Below are positions 48,574 through 61,500 of a stretch of 64,000 nucleotides of DNA, in pieces. The stretch comes from Eutypella sp. D-1 (taxonomy: Eukaryota; Ascomycota; Sordariomycetes; Xylariales; Diatrypaceae). The stretch covers positions 1,984,001-2,048,000 of the forward strand of contig JAJTTP010000007.1 of NCBI GenBank assembly GCA_023313575.1, written 5' to 3'. The notes beneath the pieces are model-generated. The model was not told where the DNA came from and ran no database searches. It saw nothing but the letters and a program-made list of their open reading frames with translations. Every line of letters begins with the position of its first letter. Positions within the stretch are counted from its first letter, which is position 1. The translations under genes were made by a program, and so were the position numbers.

Positions 48574-49952
48574 ATGGTGTCGAGAATCAAGCAACTTCTT
48601 TTCCTGGGGCTCTCTGCCTGCAATACCGCCACAGCCGCGGCCGTACCGTTGCGCAGCCGCAATGACACCACACCTAAAGGGTTCGTAAAGACGGAGGGGG
48701 GGAAGTTCACTCTCGACGGCGAAGACTTCTATTTCGCGGGCAGCAATGCATACTACTTCCCATTCAATAACGTAGGTACCATGATACGCTTACTGGGGGG
48801 TTTACGAGCTGACCGTCAACAGAACCAAACGGACGTGGAACTTGGCCTTACGGCAGCCAAGGAGGCTGGTCTAAAGGTTTTCCGCACGTGGGGCTTCAAC
48901 GACAAGAACGTCACCTATGTCCCGGGCGGACTGCCTCAGTACGGAGGGGAAGGGGCTGGCGACACTGAGATCGTCTTTCAGCGCTTCGCCAACGGCACCT
49001 CGACGATCAATCTAGAGCCTTTTGATAAGGTCGTCGACGCGGCCACCAAGGTCGGCATCAAGCTGCTCGTCGCGTTTACTAACAATTGGGCCGATTACGG
49101 CGGCATGGACGTATATACCGTCAATCTAGGGGGCAAGTACCACGACGATGTAAGCCGTCTCCTCGCATACCCACACTAAGGGTCTAACGCACGAGTCGAA
49201 AAAGCCTAGCTAATGGAACCGTGGTACAGTTCTACCGCCTGCCGCAGATCAAGGAGGCATACAAACGCTACATCGAGGCCGTCGTGACCCGCTACCGGGA
49301 CTCGCCGACGATCTTCGCGTGGGAGCTGGCCAACGAGCCGCGCTGCGGCGCAGACGGGACCCGCAACCTTCCGCGCAGCGAAGACTGCGACCCGGAACTG
49401 CTGAGCGGCTGGGTGGAGGAGATGAGCGCGTACGTCAAGAGCCTAGACCCGCACCACCTCGTGACGTGGGGCGGGGAGGGCGGATTCAACAACGGCGAGC
49501 GGGACGGCGACGGTTTCTACAGCGGCGAGGACGGGGGCGACTTCGAGCGCGAACTGGCGCTCCCGAGCGTCGACTTCGGCGTCTTCCACAGCTACCCGGA
49601 CTGGTGGGGGAAGACGGTGGCGTGGACGGACCGTTGGATCCGCGACCACGCGGCGGCGGCGCGCGGGGCGGGAAAGCCCGTCGTCCATGAGGAGTACGGC
49701 TGGATGACGGACGCCGCGCGCCAAGAGTACCTCGGCGAGACGTCGAATATCACGCGCTCGGAGGCGATCGGCGGATGGCAGCGCATCGGCCTCGAAGAGA
49801 AGATGCCGGATATGTACTGGCAGTTCGGGTACTCCGGTTACTCGTACGGCCGCAACCACGACGATGGATTTACCATCTTCCTGGATGACGAGGAGGCGCA
49901 GCAGTTGGTGTATGAGCATGCGGAGGCCTTGAACGGTCTGAATGGTTCATGA
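48574..49952 (+). CDS. Secreted endo-beta-1,4-mannanase, GH5 (subfamily 7-like)
   Basis: Exons are 48574-48771, 48823-49149 and 49230-49952, giving 415 residues. Residues 1-22 or so form a signal peptide ([16 protein letters not shown]), and a basic site RSR follows. GH5_7 features are the strand [20 protein letters not shown], acid/base E211 in [18 protein letters not shown] and the nucleophile region VHEEYGW (E329 or E330). It would cut beta-mannan in plant cell walls outside the cell. Intron 1 is 51 bases, in frame and without a stop, so retention would add 17 residues. Splicing gives the family-like junction [13 protein letters not shown]. Exon 3 is distinctly GC-rich. No carbohydrate-binding module is present. 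Confidence 0.92.
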
Positions 49953-50979
49953 AGAGTCTAACATGTAAATTCATGAGATTTGAAGCAGGGCTAGGTTGGT
50001 GTCATCGCTTGGTTGATACAATAACACCTCGAACGAGGGCTTATGTATCTCGCTGGTGATAATTACTACAGGTGTATAATCCAGGACAAGACCTTTTGCC
50101 CCTGACGAGTTCGTCTTCCATAGTAGCCTGAGAAACACCTACTCTAGGCAACTGTACTTGTATCCAACGACGATCCGGTAAGAAGTACTCGAATGAGAGG
50201 CCAATGCATGTAGCAACCAGTATAGCACATGCAAGCATCCTCAATGAGGTTTCGAGGGAGAATTCAGTGATGGGAACTATCAAACTACAGGGAATTATTA
50301 AAGTCTCAACAGCCTCTGATATACAAGTCATATATCTTACACCGGGAATAGTAAATAGATATTAAAAGGGGGAGAAGTCTGGTGGCTTCCATTTAGGAAA
50401 TATGTTATCTGGAGGGACATCTTACATATGAAGTAATTTGGTACAGTATGTACATTCCATTTCTGCACTAACCTATCGTAGGTTTAGTCTGTAGTGTGGG
50501 GACATCTTAAGGGACGTTACTTGGGGAATGCCAAGATTTCGAGGTAAGCGATTGGGTAGCCCACTTTCTAGCTGGAAATCAAAAATTGATAGCGCTTATC
50601 TCTACCAATCATAGTGTGTAGGCTGCGAAAAGATGACCCCACTTAAAAGAATTGCTTGAGAGAACGTTAGGAAGGAACTGGGCTGCCTTACAATCTCCAG
50701 GCAAAAAAGTTCCCAGCCTGTCAGAAACAAACATCACCAGCCCGCTGCCCTCCCCCGGATATCCTGATATCCTGATATCCCGATATCAATCTCCAGAATA
50801 TAGAACAAATAAAATACAACATCTATCTGTCTGTCTAGCTTTCGCTCAAGGTCACAGATAGATAAAAGTTTTCATCCATCCACGAAGAAGAAGCACTGGC
50901 CAGGACCCAATTCCATAATCAAAAAGTGATCACGAGCATTCACAAACATCGTCAAGTATTCACAAGAATTCACACAAGC
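49953..50979. other. Intergenic region, mannanase to RRP14
   Basis: No gene supported. A short GATATCC-type repeat (about four copies) lies at 50,758-50,789, followed by a CTGT microrepeat near 50,826. Confidence 0.45.
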
Positions 50980-52853
50980 ATGGCCGACTCCTCTTTGCAG
51001 GTTAGTACCTACCATGATCTTACAATCATATATATATATATACGATATACAATACACTATATACAATATAATGCATGGATCTTTAGTCTCACATCATTAT
51101 CTGTTACAGGAGCGTCTTCGCGACCATGCAAAGGCTTTCGATGGTCTATTGTCTTTAATACCCTCCAAAATGTATTATGGGGAGGACACCAGTGTATGTT
51201 CCCTCCCCCTCCTATATGGGCAGATGGGCAGATGGGCAGAGTGATCATCTATCGTTCCTCCTACCGTTCATCCTACCGTACTCTTTCGACCTGAACTGCC
51301 AGCTTACCATTACCACCACTGCGTTGCCACTGTAGGATCAATGGCAGAAAAAGAAGCAAACCAAAGCTGAGGCCGCTGCTGCTCGGCGCAACAAGCTCGA
51401 TCCAGACAGTGAACTCAACCGGAGCGCAAAGGAGGTTATGGATGAACAGGCTCGAAAGAAGCGAAAGCGCGAGCAGATGCAAGATGGAGACGACGACGAC
51501 GACTGGTCTGACGTTGATGGTATCGATGCCGAGACGCCCCGACAAGGGATGAAGAGCAAACACCAGAAAGATGCGCTCAAGAAACAAAAGACCGCCGACG
51601 AGGAAACACCCCAGATGACGGAAAAGGAGAGGAGAAAAGAGGAGAAGAAGCAGGCGCGCAAAGAGAGGAAAGCAGAGCGACAGATATTACGAGAGGAGGA
51701 GGCCGCTTACCAGAGGCAGTCCATCAAGGGTGTCAACAAGATCAAGCTAGGAGCCAGACAGTCCCGTGTCGACTCAAAAGATGGCGCCGCTTCATCAGCG
51801 GACGATGCCGCGCAACCTAGCCGGTCCATCGAAGCAGACGAGCCCGATCCTGTCGAAGAGTCAGATATGCAGGAGGTCGACGTTACCGGTATCACTACCG
51901 CTGATGGTGAGCACAATGGTGAGGATGTCACTGCCTCTCCGTCAGAACCCTCGGAACCACAGTCCCCTGTATTCGATACCAACGGTACGCCAGCCGACTC
52001 TGTAGGCCAAGCATCCAGTACCAGTACATCCGTTTCATCGACCGTTCCACCCTCCGAGAAACCCAAGCATATCAAGATTCCACAAGACTCCGCAGCACTA
52101 CGCGAACGCCTCGCCGCCAGAATCCAGGCTCTTCGAGATGCGAGAAAAGCCGATCGCGATGGAAAGCCCATACGCACACGTCAGGAGTTGATCGAGGCCC
52201 GCCGACAGAAACAAGCCGAACGAAAGGCTCATAAGAAAGAGCTGAGGAAACAGCAGAAGGCAGACGCCGATAGGATTCGAGAGGAGGCGCTTGCATCTGC
52301 TCGGAATTCACCCGGAAGCATTCTCAGCCCCGCGATCGACGCCGACAACAACTTCTCCTTCGGCCGGGTCGCTTTCGGCGACGGGACGCAACTCTCGCAG
52401 GACCTCACGCACGCCCTCAACCGGGGCAAGAAGAAGGGGCCGTCGGATCCCAAGACGGCGCTGCAGAAGCTGGAGAATCAGAAGAAGCGGCTGCAGGACA
52501 TGGACAATGAGAAGCGCAAGGACGTCGAGGAGAAGGAGACGTGGCTGACGGCGCGGCGGCGGGCCGAGGGCGAGAAGATCCGGGACGATGAGAAGCTGCT
52601 GAAGAAGGCGGTCAAGCGCAAGGAGCACACCAAGAAGAAGAGCACGCAGGAGTGGAAGGCGCGCGCCGAGGGCGTCAACAAGGCCATCAAGGAGAAGCAG
52701 AAGAAGCGCGAGGAGAACATCCGGAAGAAGCGCGACGAGAAGCTGCTGGGCAAGGCCGGCAAGAAGAAGGGGGGCGCCGGCGGCGGTGGTAAGAAGACGA
52801 AGGGCCGCGCCGGGTTCGAGGGGTCCTTCAAGGTTGGCGGCAAGAAGAAGTGA
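50980..52853 (+). CDS. RRP14: SURF6/Rrp14-like nucleolar ribosome-biogenesis protein
   Basis: Exons are 50980-51000 (only 7 codons), 51110-51193 and 51336-52853, giving 540 residues. The N-terminal block RLRDHAKAFDGLLSLIPSKM with YYGEDTSDQWQKKKQTK matches the conserved start of fungal SURF6/Rrp14 proteins. The C-terminal SURF6 domain follows SFGRVAFGDG: an extremely Lys/Arg/Glu-rich coiled coil (about 400-530) containing KLLKKAVKRKEHTKKKSTQEW and a basic GGAGGGGKKTKGRAGFEG tail. Family members act in 60S and 40S pre-ribosome assembly in the nucleolus. An acidic patch (DGDDDDDWSDVDG) lies after exon 3 begins. The tiny first exon is placed from an in-frame ATG and donor GTTAGT. Confidence 0.9.
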
Positions 52854-54806
52854 TGATCGACCGTGGCATGTCGCTACTGGAAAAAGCAGAGACACCATTG
52901 CCTCTGCTCGGGCTTCAGAGCCGGAGAAAGGACGTTCTCCCTTGTAGCCTACGGTTCGAGATTTCCTGCCAGCTTATTTTCCTGTACATAATCACTTGTT
53001 TTGTCAAGAGTCATAGGCGTCCGCATCAGCGAATCGGAATCGGCTTTCATGAGGTTTATACTTGTTGTCTCCACCCCTCCCCCCCCCCTCGCCGAACAGC
53101 TTCACTGGCGAGGAGACTTTCCACAATGCAACGGATACGATTTTGTTCGATAGAAAAAGCCTTTCGGCTTTGTCTAGCCTATATCAATCAAGGGTATGAA
53201 GCAGATGCGCCATCAATCATTTATCCCTGCGTCTGACCTTCGACCCTGCAGACCAGGCGAACTGGGGGTGGGTAGTCTGGGGCTCGAGCCAACGGTGTTC
53301 CCGATCTCGTCTACCATTACAACCACAGCTTAATAGTGAAGGCGTCCCCGTTCAAGGTAGGTAAGGTAAAGTGAGCGAAGTCTACATAGGTAAGCCTGCC
53401 TAACCCCACCCTCTCCTTTTCCTTCCGACTCTCTCTTGACACCCTCCCTGCCGCAGACACCTCGATAACTTAGGTTATCTCCAAGGCGTATCTCCTTATG
53501 AAGATACACGATCTACCATTCAAAGCTGACCTCCCTGTCCATCAGTTCGTAAAATAGAGTTCTGCTTATCATATCGTCTGAAGCAGGCATTCAAACACCA
53601 CGACCTTTTGTTCCTGAGTGCCAACTGGGCGAAGGGACGAATGACGTAATTTCCACACTCAATAGCTAACCAAACGGTATACGATGCTTTCTTATCTGCT
53701 GTCCCTAAGTAGAGGGTCAGAGTGTCTATTTTTATCGCATGCCTTCATGGTAGACCCCTGAGAAGCACGCTAAGTATGTGCTTCCCCCGTTTACCAGTCC
53801 CTACTCAGGTTACTACCCTTGGCCAATTTTATCGACGCTTCCATGGTTTTACGGTTAGGATTAGGTTCATGGATGCAGAATAGAGTTTAGGGTTCCCAGT
53901 CCTGTGGCTGCGGGGTGAGACCGTACCATGCGAGTTTCAATATTGGTCGACGTTCCTGACTAGCCGGAGATGGGAACCTTGCCCTCGTATACCAAATACG
54001 TATGCCACCCCCCTCCGAGCCTCCACAGCCGAAATCGGCGTCTCGCAATCCATATATATCCTCAAGTTCATGAGCCTACGTGAGACGTTGGCGAGGTCCG
54101 ACTCGAGGGTAAGATATAAGGAAGGGAAACGAAGCGAAAGGGCTTACTTCGTTCCATCACTGATTTCTGATCGTAAAACAGTAGACGTTCCGAGCATATG
54201 GTCGAGGTGTATGTCTTCCGTGTCGTATGGGATCTAAGGCTTCTTTTCCTTATGCCCGGGGAGAGGAGCAGCCGCCGACATCTTGTCGTCCGGGGTAAAG
54301 CCAGGAATGCGGTGCTTAACAGGCGCATCATTGACAGAATAAAGGGGGTGTCGTAACAGAGCCAGGATGAGAGTCTACTCCCCTCATGGCTAGATCTTAT
54401 CTCTCCCATCAAGCAAGCTCGTCTACCTGCCCTTATCGCTTACCACCGCGCGGTGAGCCTTCGTATCTGCTTCTTAAGGTTTGAGATCCCCCTGGGAATT
54501 AGAGTTCCACGACGGGGGTGCATAAAGCGGCATGAGAAAGTACATAAACAACGGTCATGTCGAACTGATAAGCCAGAGGGCCGACTTGTATATAAACATG
54601 TCTTAAGGGCCCCCCATCTTGCAGACGCGAAACGTGTTCATCCCTTCCCCCCGCAACCTTATAAGAAAATTAACCTCTGCTGTTACCACACTTCTACACG
54701 TGTACTATAAGCCCCCGGGACTTATACCTCAAGCCTAGCCACGTGATCTCCTCACTTTATCAGAAACCCAAATTCCAAAACCAAAGAAAGGAAACTTTCT
54801 ATCAAC
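52854..54806. other. Intergenic region (about 2 kb)
   Basis: No gene supported. A C-run lies near 53,079-53,090 and AGGTA/TAGGTAGG-type microrepeats near 53,350-53,390. Several short open frames on both strands have no features. Confidence 0.45.
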
Positions 54807-55316
54807 ATGCGCTTCTCACTCCTACGCACCGCTCTGACCCTGCTGGCGGCTTCCAGGCTCGCGGCGGCGGAGCGAAAAGGCGAGGTGATCCCAGTGTCGA
54901 TGTGGGGGTGCACGGGGAAGACGCTGAACGGGACGGACGTGAAGGTGGCGCTCAAGGAGGCGGTGAAGTGGGGCAAGCACTGGCGGGTCATGCCGCGGGA
55001 GGTGGAGTGGTGGGACGGGGATGAGGCGACCTGGTGGATCTGCAACTGCAAGATCTTCGACAGCGACCCGGTCGTCGACAACGAGCTCTGGGACGTCCTC
55101 GATATCCTCGAGCAGGAGTGCGGCACCCGCTACCAATCCGGCTGGGTCTGGTCCAAACGCTGGAACAAGGGATTCAACCTTGCTACTATTGATGACCGCC
55201 GCAGCGTCGACGACGGAGACCACGACGACCTCTGCCCTAGGGGTTGTCTCAGCGTTCAGTACGAGGATTATCATCTGCAGGCGAAGGCCACGCCGGCGCC
55301 GGAGCCGGCGCCGTAA
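54807..55316 (+). CDS. Small secreted Trp/Cys-containing protein
   Basis: A single exon of 169 residues. Residues 1-21 (FSLLRTALTLLAASRLAAA) form a clear signal peptide. The mature part has six cysteines (WGC, ICNC, QEC, LCPRGC) and many tryptophans, and a Pro/Ala tail (TPAPEPAP). No enzyme motif or known domain was recognised. Size, secretion signal and even cysteine number fit an effector-like or cell-wall-associated secreted protein, which is inference only. The next gene also encodes a secreted cysteine-rich protein, but the two do not look homologous by eye. GC-rich codon use supports a real gene. Confidence 0.78.
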   Translation: MRFSLLRTALTLLAASRLAAAERKGEVIPVSMWGCTGKTLNGTDVKVALKEAVKWGKHWRVMPREVEWWDGDEATWWICNCKIFDSDPVVDNELWDVLDILEQECGTRYQSGWVWSKRWNKGFNLATIDDRRSVDDGDHDDLCPRGCLSVQYEDYHLQAKATPAPEPAP

Positions 55317-56361
55317 GCGGGAGGCGTTGGGATGGATCGCACTTTTTTTCAGGGGCTTGCATGCTGTTCTTGACCTCCCCATAAAGGGCTACTAATAAGC
55401 TTCATGGCCCTCGGTTCTTGCATTAATTGGAGTTTGTGTGGGAGGCATTGGTTACCATGTGGATGTTTCCCCCCTGTTCTAATATCATTGCGCTTGATGA
55501 TGATCTCTACCATTGTATACCCCCAACTTCTTGTAATATAGATCCTGCGATATAATATCTTAAAGTCTTTCATGTTGAGTTTGTCCTCGGCTCTTTTTCT
55601 ACCCTCAATCTTAGCACTGTTAGTGATACTGGACCTTTTTGGCTTTGTGGATAACTTAGGGTTAATCATAGATTTGACATTGCTAGCAGCAACCTGGTTA
55701 TGATAAGAACAGCAGCAAGCATCTTAGTAGCAGTTATGCTTTCTAAGCATTGGTTTGTCCTAAACATAGAGTAACGCAGTATTCTTATAGGCAAAGAGTG
55801 CAAAGGTAAGTTAGTGACTCTAACGAGCTAAGACTACTCCACGTTCGGCCTCATATACCCAAGTAGTAATCACGGTTATAAGTGAAAATGGCATAGGTAT
55901 AATGTTAACAGGAAGTACGTATGTAGCTGCGTCCTGTCAAGTAGTTGATGTATTAATCGCAACTGCCAGACACCTTTATGACAAGGGCCCTAATGACATT
56001 GAATGGTCACCTTAAGAAGGTAGGTACGCGTATATGCTATTATTGCATTATCTAATTGGGCGACAGGATACCTGACGAACAGCTAGAGCTATGCGACTCA
56101 TCATTGAATGCGTCTCTTACCCATTGTGGTTATTTCCTTTTGTTTATTACCATAATATACATTTACGTAGCTAATGGCCTAGGAACATGAACATAATCCC
56201 CTTCCTCCATCCTCTTCTTGCAGATCACTTTCTTTCTCTTTCTCTCCCTCTTCTCTCAACAACACACCACTCATGTCTTAGAAGTGCCATACCAGAGTAT
56301 ATAATTCTATACCTAAGCACTCATTCATTCTTCATCAAGATTTCACCAACGTTCAGGTACC
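55317..56361. other. Intergenic region between the two secreted-protein genes
   Basis: No gene supported; AT-leaning. TATATAAT at 56298-56305, about 60 bases before the next ATG, is a TATA candidate. Confidence 0.4.
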
Positions 56362-57352
56362 ATGATGTTCTTCCCACGTCTTATCGCGTTCGTCGCACTC
56401 TTGACCCGGGGTGCAACCGCTGTGCCTTGGGAGTCAGCCGCTGCTTCTCTCAATAGCACCAGCGTCTCTTATGGCGGTGGTGAGGTTTCTGCCAGTGGCA
56501 ACGCCACATTCGACCAACGACGTGCCGAGCTTCTCGAGTCCGTTCGCGCTGCTGGGGGCTGCGATGTCGCGTACAATTTCCAGGCTGCCACCTTCGTCGA
56601 ATGCACTGAATGGTGCGACATCAAAGACAACACCCTGCGCTACCACGTGTAAGTATCAGCCACTCCTACGTATTATTCCAGCTGCTTGCCCAAAGTGACT
56701 CGAGCGGTTGCCTCGCTATAATCTGGACAGATCTATAAGCCGAGCTGAGCAAGACAAGCAAATGTATCAGGCAGTAGTTGCTAACCACAGAACTATAGGA
56801 AGCTCACCGGTACCGGCCAGGAGGAGCAGGGCTGGTGCGATACGCTCCAGCGCGCCGTGAACCTGCACTGCGGCGGGACGCGGCCGTTCTGGAACTGCAA
56901 CTGGGGGGACCCGACCAGCCGGGCCAAGCCGGACGAGCGGCTGGGGACGTTCCTGGTCAACGGCTGGACCAACAAGGTCGAGTACTATGGCGGCATCAAC
57001 GCGCGCTTCGACTGGTGGGGCGGCTGGGACCCCAGCGATGCCATGCACGGCTGTGTCGAGAGGGCCATCCAGGACTCTACCTGCCACGGCATCGAGTTCT
57101 CGAACGGCCTCCATTGCATCCCTGTCAATTACATCGAGCCTGATGATGGCGTAAGTGTTGCCCTCCTCTCCCCCCTTCTGCTACTTTTCCCCCTTATCTT
57201 CAAGCATCCTCTCCTGGAACCTCTTGGGCTCCTTGACCCTGATCTGTGTGCTGACCTTTACCGTTTTGCACCTGTAGAGAGACAACTCGGACGAATTCGT
57301 GGCGCCCGAGCAATGCTACGACGCATCGCAGGTCCCCGAGGAGGCGCGTTAA
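56362..57352 (+). CDS. Secreted cysteine-rich protein of unknown function
   Basis: Exons are 56362-56648, 56799-57150 and 57278-57352, giving 237 residues. Residues 1-19 (FFPRLIAFVALLTRGATA) are a signal peptide. An N-glycosylation-rich linker (NST, NAT) follows. The mature part has eleven cysteines spread through GGCDVAYN, VECTEWC, GWCDTL, NLHCGG, WNCNWGD, HGCVER, STCHG, LHCIP and EQCYD, with a Trp-rich middle (FDWWGGWD). The donors are GTAAGT; acceptors are TATAG and TGTAG. No family was recognised. It could be an effector-like or surface protein, but there is no motif for a specific role. A second ATG directly follows the first. Confidence 0.8.
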
Positions 57353-58511
57353 GGATGCCGGGTCATCGTCCGGGAGGTGAGTCCTGGATGGACGCCAGCC
57401 ATACACGCGCGAAGGATATAGGCCTGGAGAGTGATTCCATGGACCTGAATCGTTACCGTAGCTAGATTCGCATAACGACTGCAACGAATAAATATACGGA
57501 GGTTAAAGAATATAACCTCGTTCTTACCAAGGTCCTTGGGTAGCCTGATTGCGACACAACTCAGTCTCGCCGGGTTGTGATGGAGAGTGCTGTCCCAGAC
57601 CATAAGGTCGATGTTGTAACGTGTCACCGGCCTATCAAAACAGCTTCCACAACATGTATCCCCTGGGGCAATGTCCCAGAATATATCATATATATCTTGA
57701 CCATCAAGGAAGGGGGGGCCTCAGTTCGGGATCTTGATACGAAACGTATCATCTAGCCACCATCCTCATTGTTGGTCCAAGCCCCTCTCGAGTTACAAGT
57801 AGGTGCCCATACCGGGCAGGTACTTGCCAGACTGCTAATCAAGTACTTCGCTCTACAGATATACCGATACCCTCGTTAAAGTGGTGGGGACGCTACTGCA
57901 TGCAAATTACGGGGGTTATCCCCGTAGCGGGGTGGGTTCGTATATCTCGACCCGTTAAAGAGGTAAAAGTTGTTATTTAAGGGTCCACTACCACTAGTCC
58001 CTTACAGGACTAGTCAGGCACCGTAACACGGCATTTCAGACGCGTCAGGGCATCAGTGGCGCGTCAAGCCGGATGACCTATCAGCCCAGTACCAGTAGAT
58101 AATCATACTACTATTGCCTTACTTAGGTGCTGTTCATAGCCCCCAAAGTCTCTAGCAAGGCCTAGTTAGATAGATTCCTTGGTACCTAAGTAGGTTCTGC
58201 CCGAGGTGCGAGGTATGTAAGCTGGAGTGATCCTATTCCCTGAGACACACCTGCCAGACACCTTCCACCAGGCACCCACACTCACACCTACCAAGCCCAT
58301 ATCCACCCTGCCTACCTTGCACATGCAGTAGCCATACCAACTTAAGCTGGAACATCTTCTAGAACCATTGCCTTATTCAGCCCTATCCCACATCTAATGC
58401 AACATTCCATTCTTTCTAGGGCCATCTTTCCATTAGCGTACATATGAAGACATCCGAAGAAACCTGTTTTAGCAGCTAGAGATATCATATTATACATCAT
58501 CGTTTTGCACA
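57353..58511. other. Intergenic region with two perfect short hairpins
   Basis: No gene supported. ACTAGTCC (57993-58000) and GGACTAGT (58007-58014) form a perfect stem with a 6-base loop. About 80 bases upstream CCCCG-TAG-CGGGG (about 57,918-57,930) forms another. The rest is promoter-side DNA of the SNF2 gene. Confidence 0.45.
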
Positions 58512-61500
58512 ATGTCGGCACCGCTGTCAGCGGCGTCTGGCAGCTCTCTCAATCAAAAACCCATCAAGTCTGAGCATAAACCCTCGCTATCGCAATTCGA
58601 TGCGGGTCACGAAGACGATTACATCAAGCATACACCTAAGAGAGAAAGTCATGTGAAGCACGAACCAGACATCAAGCGCCACCATGACGAAGCTGGGCCA
58701 TCTCATGTGCCCGCCTCCCACCAGAGACATGCGGAATTCCCGGGACAACGAGTAAAAGATGAAGAGGAAAAGCCATATCTATCCGGAATCCGCGAGGATG
58801 CTGTGAAGCAAATAGATGACTACTTAGGGAAGATCGAGGTATATATCTAACATCATGTGGACCCCTTCTTAATAGTTGGAGCTATCACAAGCCTTATTCG
58901 ATGTTCCGTAACGTGTCTCACATTGCCATCTCTAGGAGCGGTACCCGGACACGCCCGAAATGTACGACGAATTTGTGGCTCTAAAGTATAGTCGCGCGAG
59001 CGTCATGCATGCCTTGCCCCATGTTTCTCGCCTGTTTGGAAGAGCACCAGATTTGGTGCGGGAATTCCTCAACTTACAGCACGCCTTTAATGCCTACTGG
59101 TTCCGCCAGCATTCCCCTATGGCAGACGATCCGCCAGTTCCTCGATCTGAGTCCCCGGGGCCACAAGAGAAGGCCGACATCCAGAACCTCTTGTCGCTGC
59201 CAGAAATCGACATTCCCGAAGACCATCGCAAGCAGACACCCCCAGCAATGTCTTGCAAGCTGCTAGAGCATCAAAAAGTCTGCTTGACTTGGCTGATGCG
59301 ACAAGAACAAGACCCCCACAAAAAGGGGGGTCTTCTAGCGGGTACGTCGATGTCACGAAGAAGGCAGTGAAGCCAATCTTGCATATTCTCTGTGATTTCT
59401 GCTCACCTATAAACTATCTAGATACTATGGGATTGGGCAAAACAGTCCAAGCCCTGGCACTTATCCTGGCACGCCCGTCACGAGACCCCGCATGTAAGAC
59501 GACCCTGATTGTGTCGCCGGTTGCCTTGCTCAGGCAATGGGAAAGGGAGATCGAGGCAAAAGTGAAGCCTCGATTCAGGCTGAAGACATTGATCCTCCAT
59601 GGCCCCGCAAAGCGCAGTATGACTGTGTCGAAGCTCCTTTCGTACGACGTTGTCATAACAACCTATGGGAAAATCACATCTGAGCATCGCTACTTGGTGA
59701 ATAGACACGCGGGGAAAAAGCTGCTACTCCTAGCTAGTGACGCTAGATTCCATCGCGTCATCCTTGATGAGGCCCATTACATCAAGAATCGCCGATCACC
59801 CAGGTCTTTCGCAGTGCACAGACTGAAAGCTTCATACAGGCTCTGCATGACAGGCACTCCGCTCATGAACAATATTGAAGAAATATTTCCTATCCTTCAA
59901 TTCCTGCGCATCGCCCCCTACGACAAATGGCTACCATTTAACCATAGCATCGCAAAGCCACTAAAACGCTGGAATGAGGACGTACGCAGCGAAGCTATGA
60001 GGAAGTTCCGCGTTCTGCTTAGGAGCATTATGCTGCGACGAACAAGGGACAGCATACTTGACGGCGAGAAGATCGTCACTCTCCCGCCCCTCTCCGTGGA
60101 AGTATCTGCGGCAGAATTTGACGAAGATCAGCAAAAGTTCTATACGGCGCTCGAGTCGAAGCAGCAGATAGAGTTCAACAAGTACCTCAAAGCCGGCCTA
60201 AACAAACACTATGCCCATATATTGGTCCTACTCCTCCGGCTACGTCAGGTGTGCTGTCACCCTCATCTCATTAAAGATCTTGGCCTCCCGGATGGGGCGC
60301 AGCTCAGCCCCGAAGAGATGTTCGATCTAGCCCTGAAGCTTAGGGCACCTGTTGTGGAAAGGATCAAGTCACAAGGGGAATTTCTCTGTCCGAGATGCTA
60401 TACAGAAACAGAGAATCCAGTCATCAACTACCCCTGCGGCCACCACGTCTGCCCTAGCTGTTTCACTGGCATGATGGAAATAAAACACTCCAATGCTAAT
60501 TCTCTTGAAGATGAGTGGGAGCAGTGTCCCCACAGTGGCTGTACCTCCACCGTCAAACCGGACCAAATTATTTGCTATGACTTCTTCACGCAGGCCTATG
60601 GTGACGATGTTGCTCAACGGGAATCCGGTAGCGACGAGGACATAGACTCAAATTCTGATCACGACGCTGACGAGCGAGGAAACCTCAAAGGCTTTGTCAT
60701 ATCCGAGGGTGAAGAGAGCGAAGAGGACTTGTCTGAGGGAGCAAGTGACAATGAATCCGCGGCATCTCATGCAGCCCCTCAAAGTCAGAAGTTGGACAAG
60801 CGCCCAATGTCTCTAGAAGATGACACGAGGACTGGTGCTGCTCAGGATCCCGAACCAACTCGAGAAAACACAGGATATGATTCAGACGAGTCCCTACCTT
60901 CGTTAGAAGAACTTCAACGGCGGGTATTCGGCGACGCGTTGCTAGCTAGAAGCCGGGCGGCGAGAAACGATACCAACCGTCTCGAGTCAGAGCAGAGGGA
61001 TAAAGCTCAATCAACTACAATTCCATCAGCGAAGCGCAAAAGAGGCGCCGATGAGGATACCCACAAGCCGAGAAAGAAACCAAAACGAAGTGGTAAATCT
61101 ATTGTGCGGCAAGGCAAAAGCAAGGTGAAAGGACCCAGATCGTTTGGGGACGTAAAAAGAAACGCCTCCCGAAATTTTGCTGCGAAGATTAAGTATCGAG
61201 AGAACCTGCGGAAGAACTTCGTGTCGAGCGCGAAGATAGATAAGACGATGGAACTACTGCGAGACATAAGGGAGCAAGACCCAAACGCGAAGACCATCGT
61301 GTTCAGCCTGTGGACCTCGTTCCTCGACCTGGTAGAGATTCCGGTCCACGACGAGGGATTTCGGTACCGGCGATACGACGGTAGCATGCCGCCGCGTGAA
61401 CGGGATGCCGCCGTGCAGGCCTTCATGGACCGGCCCGAAGTTGGGGTCTTTCTTGTCAGTCTGATGGCGGGCAACGCCGGCCTGAACTTGACTGCCGCAA

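Noticed and set aside
48782..48822. Mannanase intron 1 as coding sequence
   Set aside because: Although in frame, it has good donor, branch-like and acceptor signals, and removal restores the family pattern.
50758..51240. Short tandem repeats (GATATCC type; GGGCAGAT three times near 51,220)
   Set aside because: Too short and irregular for a CRISPR array or minisatellite of note; the second lies in an intron of RRP14.
52308..52898. 196-codon Leu-rich minus-strand frame
   Set aside because: It is the complement of the Lys/Glu-rich SURF6 domain, which gives Leu/Phe-rich shadows.
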